Source: Parabacteroides sp.
GTDB lineage: Bacteria; Bacteroidota; Bacteroidia; Bacteroidales; Tannerellaceae
Assembly (NCBI GenBank): GCA_020026285.1
Contig: JAHHQS010000098.1
Coordinates: forward strand, 1-14,708
DNA: 14,708 nt
Reading direction: 5' to 3'
Position 1 is the first letter of the stretch, and the number at the start of each line of letters is the position of its first letter. Both the position numbers and the translations under genes were made by a program. Under the pieces are notes generated by a model. That model ran no database searches and was not told the origin of the DNA. It saw only the letters and a program-made list of their open reading frames with translations. Below are positions 1 through 7,255 of this stretch, one piece after another.

Positions 1-484
1 AAAAACGACGCTCACTCAGCCTTATCTCCCTTATTTCGGCAAGCAAATGTTCAAAGTAATCTACACCTAAGAAAGCCCCGTTCTCCATTCGCTTATGATC
101 AAGTACATATCCACGGATGGCAAACTGACGGAGTACAAACGTACACCACTGACGGAACTGTGTGGCACGAACAGAATTGACGCGATACCCGACACTGATA
201 ATGGCATCAAGATTATAGAACATTGTTTGATAATTTTTCCCGTCTGCGGCAGTTGCCGAGTTTTTCTCGGTAACTGAATCTTTGACAAGTTCTCCGGATG
301 CGAATATGTTTTTTAAGTGCAGACTAATATTGTCAGTGGAGCAATCAAAAAGCTGCGCCATCGCCTTTTGTGTTGCCCAAATGGTCTCATCTTTATACAT
401 CACTTGAATCCCATCCTCTTTGCCTTCAAACATGAAGATAAGAAACTCAGCTGTACTATTTCGTATTTCTATATTCTTTGCCAT
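1..484 (-). CDS. RhuM-family protein, N-terminal part (runs off left edge)
   Basis: Reading the minus strand from an ATG at 484-482 gives 161 codons without a stop to the window edge, so the 3' end is missing. The visible part matches the N-terminal half of the RhuM (virulence RhuM) family as I know it. It has IWATQKAMAQLF (residues 35-46), a winged-helix-like segment, then DNISLHLKNI (51-60), then YNLDAIISVGYRVNS (90-104) followed by RATQFRQW (106-113), the family's most conserved stretch. It ends in EIRLSERRF (153-161), which in relatives leads into the C-terminal domain. Full-length members are about 330-350 residues, so roughly half is seen. The start lies 27 bases after the vsr stop, so it may be the last gene of the operon. 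RhuM genes often sit in restriction-modification loci, but the biochemical role is not established; the name comes from a Salmonella pathogenicity-island gene. Confidence 0.88.
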   Translation of the reverse strand, partial: MAKNIEIRNSTAEFLIFMFEGKEDGIQVMYKDETIWATQKAMAQLFDCSTDNISLHLKNIFASGELVKDSVTEKNSATAADGKNYQTMFYNLDAIISVGYRVNSVRATQFRQWCTFVLRQFAIRGYVLDHKRMENGAFLGVDYFEHLLAEIREIRLSERRF

Positions 485-511
485 AATTTAAATTATCACC
501 TTCGCAATTAT

Positions 512-1021
512 TCATTTCGATTTGCCATAACTTTCAATGGGTTCTGCCACCATGCTATATTCTTCTTCAGTTGTCTCATATGATTTGATTCTTCTATCCT
601 CAAGATAAATATGGTAAAGCGTGTATTCTAAAGCCTCTAAAGTCTGTTGGCGGACTTTCGGTTTCAACTGACATTCCCAAATGGTAATACAATGCCACCC
701 CATCGAAGTTAGCAGTTGCCGTTCCTCTATATCTCTACTCCGATTACGCTCAATTTTATTCTTCCAAAACTCAACATTTGTCTTTGGTAGAACGTAGTAT
801 TTGCATCCTTCGTGACCGTGCCAAAAGCAGCCATTTACGAAAATAACAGTTCTGTATTTACGTAAAACCAAATCGGGATGTCCTGGAAGCCGTGGGTGAT
901 TCAGCCTATACCGAAAGCCACGGCCGAACAAGAACTTTCTCACCAATAATTCCGGTTTCGTGTTCTTGCCCTTTATCGCAGACATGCAACGATGACGCTG
1001 TTCCTTGGTCAATTTATCCAT
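512..1021 (-). CDS. vsr: Very short patch repair (Vsr) endonuclease
   Basis: Vsr nicks DNA 5' of the T in T:G mismatches that arise when 5-methylcytosine deaminates, starting repair back to C:G. The 169-residue product is close to the usual 140-160. The N-terminal helix has RCMSAIKGKNTKPE (residues 11-24). The catalytic aspartate is D50 in LPGHPDLVL, and GCFWHGHEGC (64-73) supplies the second catalytic histidine (H68, E. coli H69 by eye) and zinc ligands C65, H70 and C73. The fourth expected ligand is C117 in WEC. The E. coli H64 position is Asn63 here, a variant I believe occurs in other Vsr proteins. The gene is in the same operon as a C5-cytosine methyltransferase, the expected pairing. 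It follows the helicase relic by 28 bases and precedes the RhuM gene by 27. The C-terminal tail after residue 140 is Glu/Lys-rich and probably disordered. Confidence 0.95.
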   Translation of the reverse strand: MDKLTKEQRHRCMSAIKGKNTKPELLVRKFLFGRGFRYRLNHPRLPGHPDLVLRKYRTVIFVNGCFWHGHEGCKYYVLPKTNVEFWKNKIERNRSRDIEERQLLTSMGWHCITIWECQLKPKVRQQTLEALEYTLYHIYLEDRRIKSYETTEEEYSMVAEPIESYGKSK

Positions 1022-1049
1022 TTATTAACATATTACTGACAGTTATCTA

Positions 1050-1313
1050 TTATTCTACAAATCTATCTATACATCCCTTTACTTTTTGTGGAAGATTCGA
1101 GAATTCTTGCGTTACTATTATTCCTCGTTCATCAATTGATTCAATATAGTCTTCTAACAATTCAATATCTTCAAAGGACATCCCGTACCTTAACATCCAT
1201 ATATGTTTCGTATTGTAAGTACCATATTTTGTCAAATTAGCCATTTTTTCGGCTTGTTCATCCGGACAACGTTCATTGTATTTGACGAATGCTACTTGAA
1301 AGATATTGCACAA
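1050..1313 (-). pseudogene. C-terminal relic of a DEAD/DEAH-box helicase (probable)
   Basis: An 87-codon open frame starts formally at TTG (1313-1311); the first ATG is codon 24 (1244-1242). An in-frame TAA lies at 1331-1329. The sequence reads like the extreme C-terminus of a large defence-island DEAD/DEAH helicase: MANLTKYGT, then HIWMLRYGMSFEDIELLEDY (residues 37-56), then SIDERGII (59-66). Proteins I recall with this ending are several hundred residues long and carry helicase motifs upstream, all absent here. Codons 2-23 still look like helicase sequence although no good start precedes them, which favours a truncated relic over a small gene. It lies 44 bases after the 319-residue gene and 28 before vsr, so it may be transcribed and, from codon 24, even translated. 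The alternative is a real small protein of about 64 or 87 residues. The family match is from memory. Confidence 0.5.
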
Positions 1314-1336
1314 AATAATGTCCCTAATTTATGCAA
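1306..1336. repeat. Small inverted repeat at module junction
   Basis: The arms ttgcacaaa (1306-1314) and tttatgcaa (1328-1336) can form a 9-base-pair stem with one G-T pair and a 13-base loop. It sits between the end of the 319-residue gene and the first codons of the helicase relic, exactly where the three-gene block ends. No T-run follows on the minus strand, so it is not a convincing terminator. It could be an mRNA processing or stabilising hairpin, a trace of the rearrangement, or chance. Confidence 0.25.
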
Positions 1337-1357
1337 CGTTTATTGATGATTTTCATT

Positions 1358-2317
1358 TTACTTTTTTATTATTTCATCGATTGGTAGCATATATATATAA
1401 TCTTCCGGATTCGAATAGGATTCAGTATTATACTGATTTGCTAAAGCGTAACAAATTTGCACATCAGGATATTTCTGGGCAATAGCCGCTATAGAAAGAG
1501 TTGATAGTTTATTGTTCATTGGACTGATTACTATATTATAATCTTTCCTATTCTCGTCAACAATCTTACCAATTTCTTTGATATTTTGCTCCAGATTTTT
1601 ACATGAGAATTGAAAATTTGAAGCTCGAGAATTTTTTTCAAGTAATTTTTCGAAATTCGAACGATTAATTTCGCTTAGAGATTCATTATGACTTTCTGTT
1701 GGCGAAGCCATACCTAAATATAACTTACTAGGCTCGAAAACCTCTATCAATGTTTGAGCACGTTCATATTCAAAACCGACTAATATAATTAGTAACAAAT
1801 CCTTTATTGGTGACATATCGCCAGAATAGCCAACAACAGAACGTATTGTCCTTACCCCTTTACTAAGCCAAGGTAACGAAGTACCCTCTTCATAGGATGA
1901 GTATCTACTCGACGGACAATAACACAGATGTATATCAGTAAATTCAACTATTGAAGAGGATAAGATTTTTATTATTATCAACAATGTTTCTCTAGTAAAT
2001 GTTGATACATCAACATATAGGTGTTCTTTTTTGCTTGTTGTTATTGCATCAAACAAATTATCATAATTATCCAACGGATTCTCAAGAGAGAGTTCTATGA
2101 TAGAAGATCGTCCTATGAATAGTTCTTTTAAACACTCAGCATTCTTCTCTGTTTCTGTATAGTTATTTGGAAAGTAGCAAATAACAGCCTCAATAGATTC
2201 ATTCTTGGAAATCTCATTAGGTATTATTAAACATCTTTTCTCAAAACTTGAACTACAAATAAACAAAGAATCGTTAACTATCTCTTTATCTATACTGTTT
2301 ATTAATATTTTTTTCAT
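1358..2317 (-). CDS. Uncharacterised protein, probable double Rossmann-like fold
   Basis: I do not recognise a named family for this 319-residue protein. It has no signal peptide or clear membrane segment and looks cytoplasmic. Its layout suggests two alpha/beta halves. The first has a hydrophobic strand ending in FICSSSFEKRC (residues 19-29), a strand at 43-49 (EAVICYF), then YVDVSTFTRE (101-110) leading into a very hydrophobic helix. The second begins LLIILVGFEYERA (175-187), continues LYLGMASPTESHNE (199-212), and ends with NIVISPMNNK (261-270) before an alanine-rich helix and a final strand. A strand followed by a polar Ser/Thr/Lys loop and a helix, as at 101-110 and 261-270, recalls ligand-binding loops of Rossmannoid sensors such as CARF domains; this is inference. 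It starts 3 bases after the stop of the ORC/CDC6-like ATPase gene, so the two are probably translationally coupled. It could be the sensor or effector of that three-gene module. Confidence 0.85.
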   Translation of the reverse strand: MKKILINSIDKEIVNDSLFICSSSFEKRCLIIPNEISKNESIEAVICYFPNNYTETEKNAECLKELFIGRSSIIELSLENPLDNYDNLFDAITTSKKEHLYVDVSTFTRETLLIIIKILSSSIVEFTDIHLCYCPSSRYSSYEEGTSLPWLSKGVRTIRSVVGYSGDMSPIKDLLLIILVGFEYERAQTLIEVFEPSKLYLGMASPTESHNESLSEINRSNFEKLLEKNSRASNFQFSCKNLEQNIKEIGKIVDENRKDYNIVISPMNNKLSTLSIAAIAQKYPDVQICYALANQYNTESYSNPEDYIYMLPIDEIIKK

Positions 2318-2320
2318 ATC

Positions 2321-4126
2321 TTAAATAGGATTATTACCGTCAAACAATAGTAATTGAGTAGCCGAAGAACTGTCATCTTCGGTAAATTTAAACTGTGCTA
2401 AAAATCTCTTAGTATCAATCATTGCCATTCTCAATTTGGCGCTATCCATAAATTTGTAACCGGCAAAACTTGTAGCATCCAACTTGAAATGAGGTGCCAA
2501 AATTCTACTTAATATGATTAAGCGATTTCTTCCAGTACCTGTTTTATTTCCAATTGTACTTTTATGGAAATAACCCAGCTGTTCTCCCATGTCAATTATT
2601 TCATTCATTTCGTCATCTGGAGTATCTGTAATTGCCACAGAGAACACTCTTCTTTCTGAGGAATTAGAAGTAAGCTGCAAATGAAATAATTGTCCCAAAG
2701 AGTCTATCATTCGATATAATTTTTCCAATTGTATTTGCCTAGTGTTATTATTGTCAATATCTTTTTTAAGTTTTTCAAACTCACCAACCAAATAGTTGTT
2801 AGAGTATTTTTTTATAACTTCATCTTGAATAGAAGGTTTGATGCTGGTAATATTATCTTCATTTGCTCCAAGTTCTGTAATTGCTAACGAATACATTTCT
2901 TGCGCAGGAGCTAAGAAATGTCGAATAATACCGGAAGACACAGCTACAAGTTGATCAAAACCAGCATAGCTATATGTAGAGCCTGCTTTATGATTCTGTT
3001 GCAACCGTGTTATATATTCAGGTCTTGCATAGCGTCTTGCTGCATCCCCACCTGCATATTTTTTCTCAGGATCTGCATAATCTATCAACATCTGATTATA
3101 TATCTCTTGAATCTTTAGCTCTTGTTCTTTATCCTCTGGAAAGAAATCTTTTGTCTCAATATCAAGGTTCAAATATCTCTTTAGTCTTTTCTTAACAATT
3201 TCTTGAAGTCGTTCATTATACTTACTTTTACTACTTGAATAAACTGTAGAAATGTTTATCTCAGAATAATCATGAGGTGCGTCTATTCTTTTCTCGTTAT
3301 TCGTCAAATGTGTTTTATAATCTAACTGGGTAGAGATCTTAAAACATATGTCTTTTGTTGTGCGATATGACACCCAAGTGTTCAACACCTTTGTTTGAGC
3401 CACATTTAGATAGCCAGCATCGTCAATCAAAATATACAAAGGTTTATCTTGAGGGAAAAATGGTAAAGATTTTAAAGACACAAGTAGTGGTTTCATAAAA
3501 TCTATGAAATCAACAATTGGTCCATCATATGGAATAGAAGTATCTTTTGACAAAGCTATTTTATTGCAATAGATTCGACAGGAACGATTTATCCGTTCTA
3601 CCTCTTTTGCCATTAACTCCATCATTGTTAGTCCATCCTTGTCTGTATCGTTTGGTAATTCAACAATGTTGTTAACACCGCAGTAAGAAAGAACATCCCG
3701 AAAATCAGTATTATAATATTGCCATATCTGCTCTTTATAATCATTTAATATATTCCCCAAATAGCATCCAACCGACTTATACACATTAGACATTACGTAT
3801 GTCGTTAACAAGTGCTCATTTAATATAATTTCGGCATGAATCTCAAGGCGCGCCAAGTCAGGAATATTTATATTTGTTAGTTTTATAGGAACGTATACAG
3901 CAAAATAATCCAGCTCAGATATTTGGCAATGCTTGGCTAAACACTGACAATCTGGTTGTATGTAGCGGAACATCATACTTTTACCTGAACCTCTTGGACC
4001 ATTAATAAATGTATGTCCTTTTTCTAATACTTGATAAAAGTCAGGAAAAACATCAACAAATAAATCGACAACATCCTGAGCGGAGTTCTGTTCTGGAGTC
4101 TTTATTTCAAATGGATTTTCTTTCAT
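2321..4126 (-). CDS. ORC/CDC6-like AAA ATPase
   Basis: A 601-residue cytoplasmic P-loop ATPase. The Walker A motif is GPRGSGKS (residues 43-50), very near the N-terminus, and a clear Walker B is YILIDDAGYLN (231-241) after a long insertion. A sensor-1-like strand, CFKISTQ (261-267), follows. Asp-Asp followed by Ala-Gly rather than the usual Asp-Glu is notable, since the catalytic glutamate would be replaced by alanine. Downstream, a Lys-rich helical part (residues 300-400) and the segment SGIIRHFL (about 404-411) fit a lid plus winged-helix region as in ORC/CDC6-type proteins. Prokaryotic members are commonly annotated 'ORC-CDC6 family AAA ATPase' and occur in conflict systems. Its first four bases overlap the HD gene's end (ATGA, 4126-4123), so the two are translationally coupled. 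It probably acts as the nucleotide-driven switch of the three-gene module. The fold call is firm; the subfamily is less so. Confidence 0.88.
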   Translation of the reverse strand: MKENPFEIKTPEQNSAQDVVDLFVDVFPDFYQVLEKGHTFINGPRGSGKSMMFRYIQPDCQCLAKHCQISELDYFAVYVPIKLTNINIPDLARLEIHAEIILNEHLLTTYVMSNVYKSVGCYLGNILNDYKEQIWQYYNTDFRDVLSYCGVNNIVELPNDTDKDGLTMMELMAKEVERINRSCRIYCNKIALSKDTSIPYDGPIVDFIDFMKPLLVSLKSLPFFPQDKPLYILIDDAGYLNVAQTKVLNTWVSYRTTKDICFKISTQLDYKTHLTNNEKRIDAPHDYSEINISTVYSSSKSKYNERLQEIVKKRLKRYLNLDIETKDFFPEDKEQELKIQEIYNQMLIDYADPEKKYAGGDAARRYARPEYITRLQQNHKAGSTYSYAGFDQLVAVSSGIIRHFLAPAQEMYSLAITELGANEDNITSIKPSIQDEVIKKYSNNYLVGEFEKLKKDIDNNNTRQIQLEKLYRMIDSLGQLFHLQLTSNSSERRVFSVAITDTPDDEMNEIIDMGEQLGYFHKSTIGNKTGTGRNRLIILSRILAPHFKLDATSFAGYKFMDSAKLRMAMIDTKRFLAQFKFTEDDSSSATQLLLFDGNNPI

Positions 4127-5115
4127 AATGAACTATTTACACATTGATGAACATAATCACCTGTTAATTTGTTGTTACTTCGTTCTAATTGTGCCCCACA
4201 ATACTCAAAAACATTATTTATTGATAACGTTGGATATCCCTTTTCCTCTATACGATAAGATATTGTATCAAAGAAAGGTTCAAACCCTTCATCTATAAAT
4301 TCTATAGAAATAATAATCGAATGGAATTGATACTCATAGCTAACAAAACGATTATAGTACAAACATTCCTGGAATGTCTTGAATGTTCTTGTATATATTT
4401 CATCCAACAAATAAATAGAAGACTCACCTTTCTTATATCTATTTTGAACTTGATTCTTAGTGAGAGAAAAGCCCATCTGAATACAATGACTGTCTTTATC
4501 TGGATTGAAGTTGTACAAACTTTCAGAGAAAGCATGATACAATTTGCTATCCTCAGGTATTAAGTCCTTTTTTAGCAAGTAAGAAGACGCACGACTGTTT
4601 TCATCCGCAAGTTCATCACCAAATCTTAACAAAGCTGCTAGTTCACGGATTCTCACATCATGCCCCGAGATAGAGGTCTTGTATGGCAAATTCCCAATCG
4701 GATCATTTTTGCCTGAATGCGCTTTAGCTATATCCCCAATAATTTTTCTCTCAATTGTATCAACGTTTAAATTTTCCAGAAGATATCTGCCAGATTTTTC
4801 ATGACCGTCTCTGCCATTAAAGATATGTCCCGCATCATGAATTTGAATCGCGACCAATAGTATAAAGCATTCATATGGAGTAAGGTATGAACAATCTTTC
4901 AGTATGGAAGATACTTTAACCATAACCATTTTTACATGATTAGCACTGTGATCATTTAGATACACAGTATTATCCAGTCTTGTAGTAATCGCTTTAACTT
5001 CATTATGGATCTCTGAATTCATAAACTGTTTAAAAGTGCGATATATAGCAACATAGTCTTTTTCCGATGGAAAATCCTGACTGCTTTTTGTTTCAAAATA
5101 TTCTTCTAAATTCAT
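4123..5115 (-). CDS. HD-domain phosphohydrolase-like protein
   Basis: A 330-residue protein whose N-terminal two thirds hold a complete HD metal-binding set. The first histidine is in NDHSANH (residues 54-60), the HD doublet is H93-D94 in IHDAGH, further histidines are H97, H105 and H133 (KAHSG), and the last aspartate is D167 in LLRFGDELAD. All ligands needed for a metal-dependent phosphohydrolase or nuclease are present. The segment LAALLRFGDELADE resembles HD domains in bacterial conflict systems, including those attached to Hsp90-like ATPases. The remaining 130 or so residues are beta-rich and unrecognised. The substrate cannot be told: nucleotides, cyclic nucleotides and single-stranded DNA are all known for HD enzymes. 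It starts 10 bases after the AIPR stop and overlaps the ATPase gene by 4 bases, so it opens the nested three-gene block and is expressed with it. Confidence 0.87.
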   Translation of the reverse strand: MNLEEYFETKSSQDFPSEKDYVAIYRTFKQFMNSEIHNEVKAITTRLDNTVYLNDHSANHVKMVMVKVSSILKDCSYLTPYECFILLVAIQIHDAGHIFNGRDGHEKSGRYLLENLNVDTIERKIIGDIAKAHSGKNDPIGNLPYKTSISGHDVRIRELAALLRFGDELADENSRASSYLLKKDLIPEDSKLYHAFSESLYNFNPDKDSHCIQMGFSLTKNQVQNRYKKGESSIYLLDEIYTRTFKTFQECLYYNRFVSYEYQFHSIIISIEFIDEGFEPFFDTISYRIEEKGYPTLSINNVFEYCGAQLERSNNKLTGDYVHQCVNSSL

Positions 5116-5125
5116 TTTACATTAT

Positions 5126-7243
5126 TTACGGCATTACATATCCCTTATCTTCAACATTGCTGACAATCTTCAAGAGTCTCTTACATTGGGCAGACGAAGG
5201 AAGAACCATTTTAGCTATAAATCTAGTTGCAATAGACTTAATAAAATCAAGGTCTCCGTACGAGAGAACATTTTCTTTTAAAAGTTCGTTATAAACCCTC
5301 ATCCAATAGTCAGCACCCAAATTAAATATCTCAACGCTTGCTTCAATGTTTGAATTGAATTTGTGCGCTCGTTTAGCAGCAGCTTCTGTTGTTTTAATCT
5401 CCTTTTGGGAAACAAGGGATTTAATAAATTCGTCAGAGAGTTCAAACGGAACTTTCTTATAGTCATCCCAAACTGCAAGCGTTCTGGATATCGTTCTAAC
5501 AAGGCCTCCACCAGCTTGTTTTGTCAAAAACTTCTGTGTATCAAAAGCTAAACGAATCAACTCATTTGCAAGAGCCGGATACAGTGTCTGTTTATTCCAA
5601 ATCGTAACCCAGTCAAGATCGGCATCCTTTGGCAAAATTGATATCAGTTTTGCAATTGTGTATGGCACAATCTGAGCTTTATCTCCTCCTTTAGGATACC
5701 ATTCGGACTTATTGATCATTACGTCCAATTCATCAAACATAATGACGGAGCAGATTCCTTTCTTAAAGAACACCTCATTAATACTATCCTTTGATTTATC
5801 ATAAAGTTCTTCAACATAATCCGCAAAACGATTGAAGTTGATGGCAGAGCTTTGACAAACCTGGTGAGGATTCATACGAATAGTATTCAAACATTTCGCC
5901 AGCTTTTCCTTCTTGACAACCTGATTTTTCGGACTTTTCTCGCAGAAGGTTTTTCGTTGCGCTTGTGTAAGTTTCATTTGTTCCTGTTCCCATTTTCCAC
6001 GAGAACGCTCGTAGAACCAACGAGTCTGATATGGTTTACCTGCAACAGGAGGAGCAAGAACCTTTTGCGATAGTTTCTCCATCATTACATGGAATGGGTG
6101 ATTAGAGAAAAAATCGGCATCCGAAACAGGATTTTGGCAATTAGCGCATTTTGAGATTGTTTTAGTAATATTGTTATAACGTTCAACCTCTTCCTCAGAC
6201 ATATCGTTGTCCACATTCAGCACAGTCAGCTTCATCGGAACAAACAAATTGTCCATGCCTTTTTTGTCCTCTTTGCGAATAATTGCATTAGCTAACGAAG
6301 CGGTTGTCTGACCACCATTTATAATTTGTAAATCCTTAAAATGAGTAATTCGAGTGTTATCTGCAGAAAAACCTATTGAACGGGCAACAATAGCAATGCC
6401 GTTATTATAGGTAAAGAAATTCTCTGGACTATTAATGATAGTATTTCGGATACCCTTGTTTACCTTACCACGAACACTCAGGAAAGCCCGCACATTGCCT
6501 TGCAATAATTTACTCCCATATTTCAAATAGATATCTGCCAAGAACTTTCCTGGAACAATTCCAAGATATGCATCATAGTCGCTACTATCTCCTAAATCTG
6601 CTTTTAGATATTGAATCCCCTCGCAATCAAAATCTTTTGTATCAAACTCAACAATCTCACTTGCATCGGACATAAATGTTTGGAACAGCCGTTCCAGCGT
6701 CCAGATATTTAACTCTACCGGTCTCTCAAGAAAATCTTCTTGAGAGACACTCTTCACCTGCTTACTAAGAATCGAGTTAGAAATAATATAAAACTTGAAG
6801 CGAAGAATCTCTGTGTCCAACAGTCCTTTGCCAATTTTCTTTCGAAATTCTTTTGCTAAAATAATGGCAGGATCAGAATCGTCACAATAGTCACTCATCT
6901 TGCCGTTGACAACTTCGTCAAGGAAATTGCACATGTGAGTATACAAATCCACGATGCGGGTATTGGTCAACGTGTTTACGGCATCACGCTCATTGGTAAA
7001 ATCACTTGCAATCAATATGAGTGCACTGTCAGCTTCGTCGTAAGCATAAGCATCAAAAGCCATGATACGACCACGCTTGCCTCTCATTTCAATAGACATC
7101 GGCATCGGATCATTAAATTCCCCGATAGATTCCAGTTCTTCTAATGTTTTTAGAATAAACTGAGTTTCCGGTTCTGTTCCTTCGTGATCGGCATCAAATC
7201 TAAGCTGATCAATAAATTGCGCTCTATATTCTTCAATCTCCAT
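5126..7243 (-). CDS. AIPR-family protein (Mza-type system component)
   Basis: The 705-residue product belongs to the AIPR family (abortive infection phage resistance), typically found in restriction-modification operons. The diagnostic core lies in the middle. NVRAFLSVRGKVNKGI (residues 250-265) is followed by FFTYNNGIAI (276-285), IINGGQTTASL (307-317), and the stretch around SKCANCQNPVSDADFFSNHP near 370-390. The N-terminal 100 residues carry a pattern of spaced acidic residues on predicted strands (AFDAYAYDEAD, 62-72, then LILIASDF, 75-82) that could be a nuclease-like fold; that is inference. The C-terminal half is helical and unassigned. The gene starts 12 bases after the DUF4420 gene and ends 10 bases before the HD gene. 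With the MutL-like ATPase, Z1 and DUF4420 proteins it completes the Mza-type gene set, in which its exact activity is unknown to me; a role as DNA-targeting or effector subunit is likely. Confidence 0.93.
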   Translation of the reverse strand: MEIEEYRAQFIDQLRFDADHEGTEPETQFILKTLEELESIGEFNDPMPMSIEMRGKRGRIMAFDAYAYDEADSALILIASDFTNERDAVNTLTNTRIVDLYTHMCNFLDEVVNGKMSDYCDDSDPAIILAKEFRKKIGKGLLDTEILRFKFYIISNSILSKQVKSVSQEDFLERPVELNIWTLERLFQTFMSDASEIVEFDTKDFDCEGIQYLKADLGDSSDYDAYLGIVPGKFLADIYLKYGSKLLQGNVRAFLSVRGKVNKGIRNTIINSPENFFTYNNGIAIVARSIGFSADNTRITHFKDLQIINGGQTTASLANAIIRKEDKKGMDNLFVPMKLTVLNVDNDMSEEEVERYNNITKTISKCANCQNPVSDADFFSNHPFHVMMEKLSQKVLAPPVAGKPYQTRWFYERSRGKWEQEQMKLTQAQRKTFCEKSPKNQVVKKEKLAKCLNTIRMNPHQVCQSSAINFNRFADYVEELYDKSKDSINEVFFKKGICSVIMFDELDVMINKSEWYPKGGDKAQIVPYTIAKLISILPKDADLDWVTIWNKQTLYPALANELIRLAFDTQKFLTKQAGGGLVRTISRTLAVWDDYKKVPFELSDEFIKSLVSQKEIKTTEAAAKRAHKFNSNIEASVEIFNLGADYWMRVYNELLKENVLSYGDLDFIKSIATRFIAKMVLPSSAQCKRLLKIVSNVEDKGYVMP

Positions 7244-7255
7244 AGTGTAACGGAT

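Noticed and set aside
67..288. A 73-codon minus-strand frame near the left edge
   Set aside because: It is out of frame with the RhuM coding sequence, which is continuous through the same bases and has clear family motifs.
892..1149. An 85-codon plus-strand frame across the vsr start and helicase relic
   Set aside because: It overlaps the highly conserved vsr N-terminus in antisense and has a composition typical of a shadow frame.
1306..1336. Hairpin at the module junction as a transcription terminator
   Set aside because: No T-run follows on the minus strand and the genes on either side are close and co-directional; kept only as an inverted repeat.
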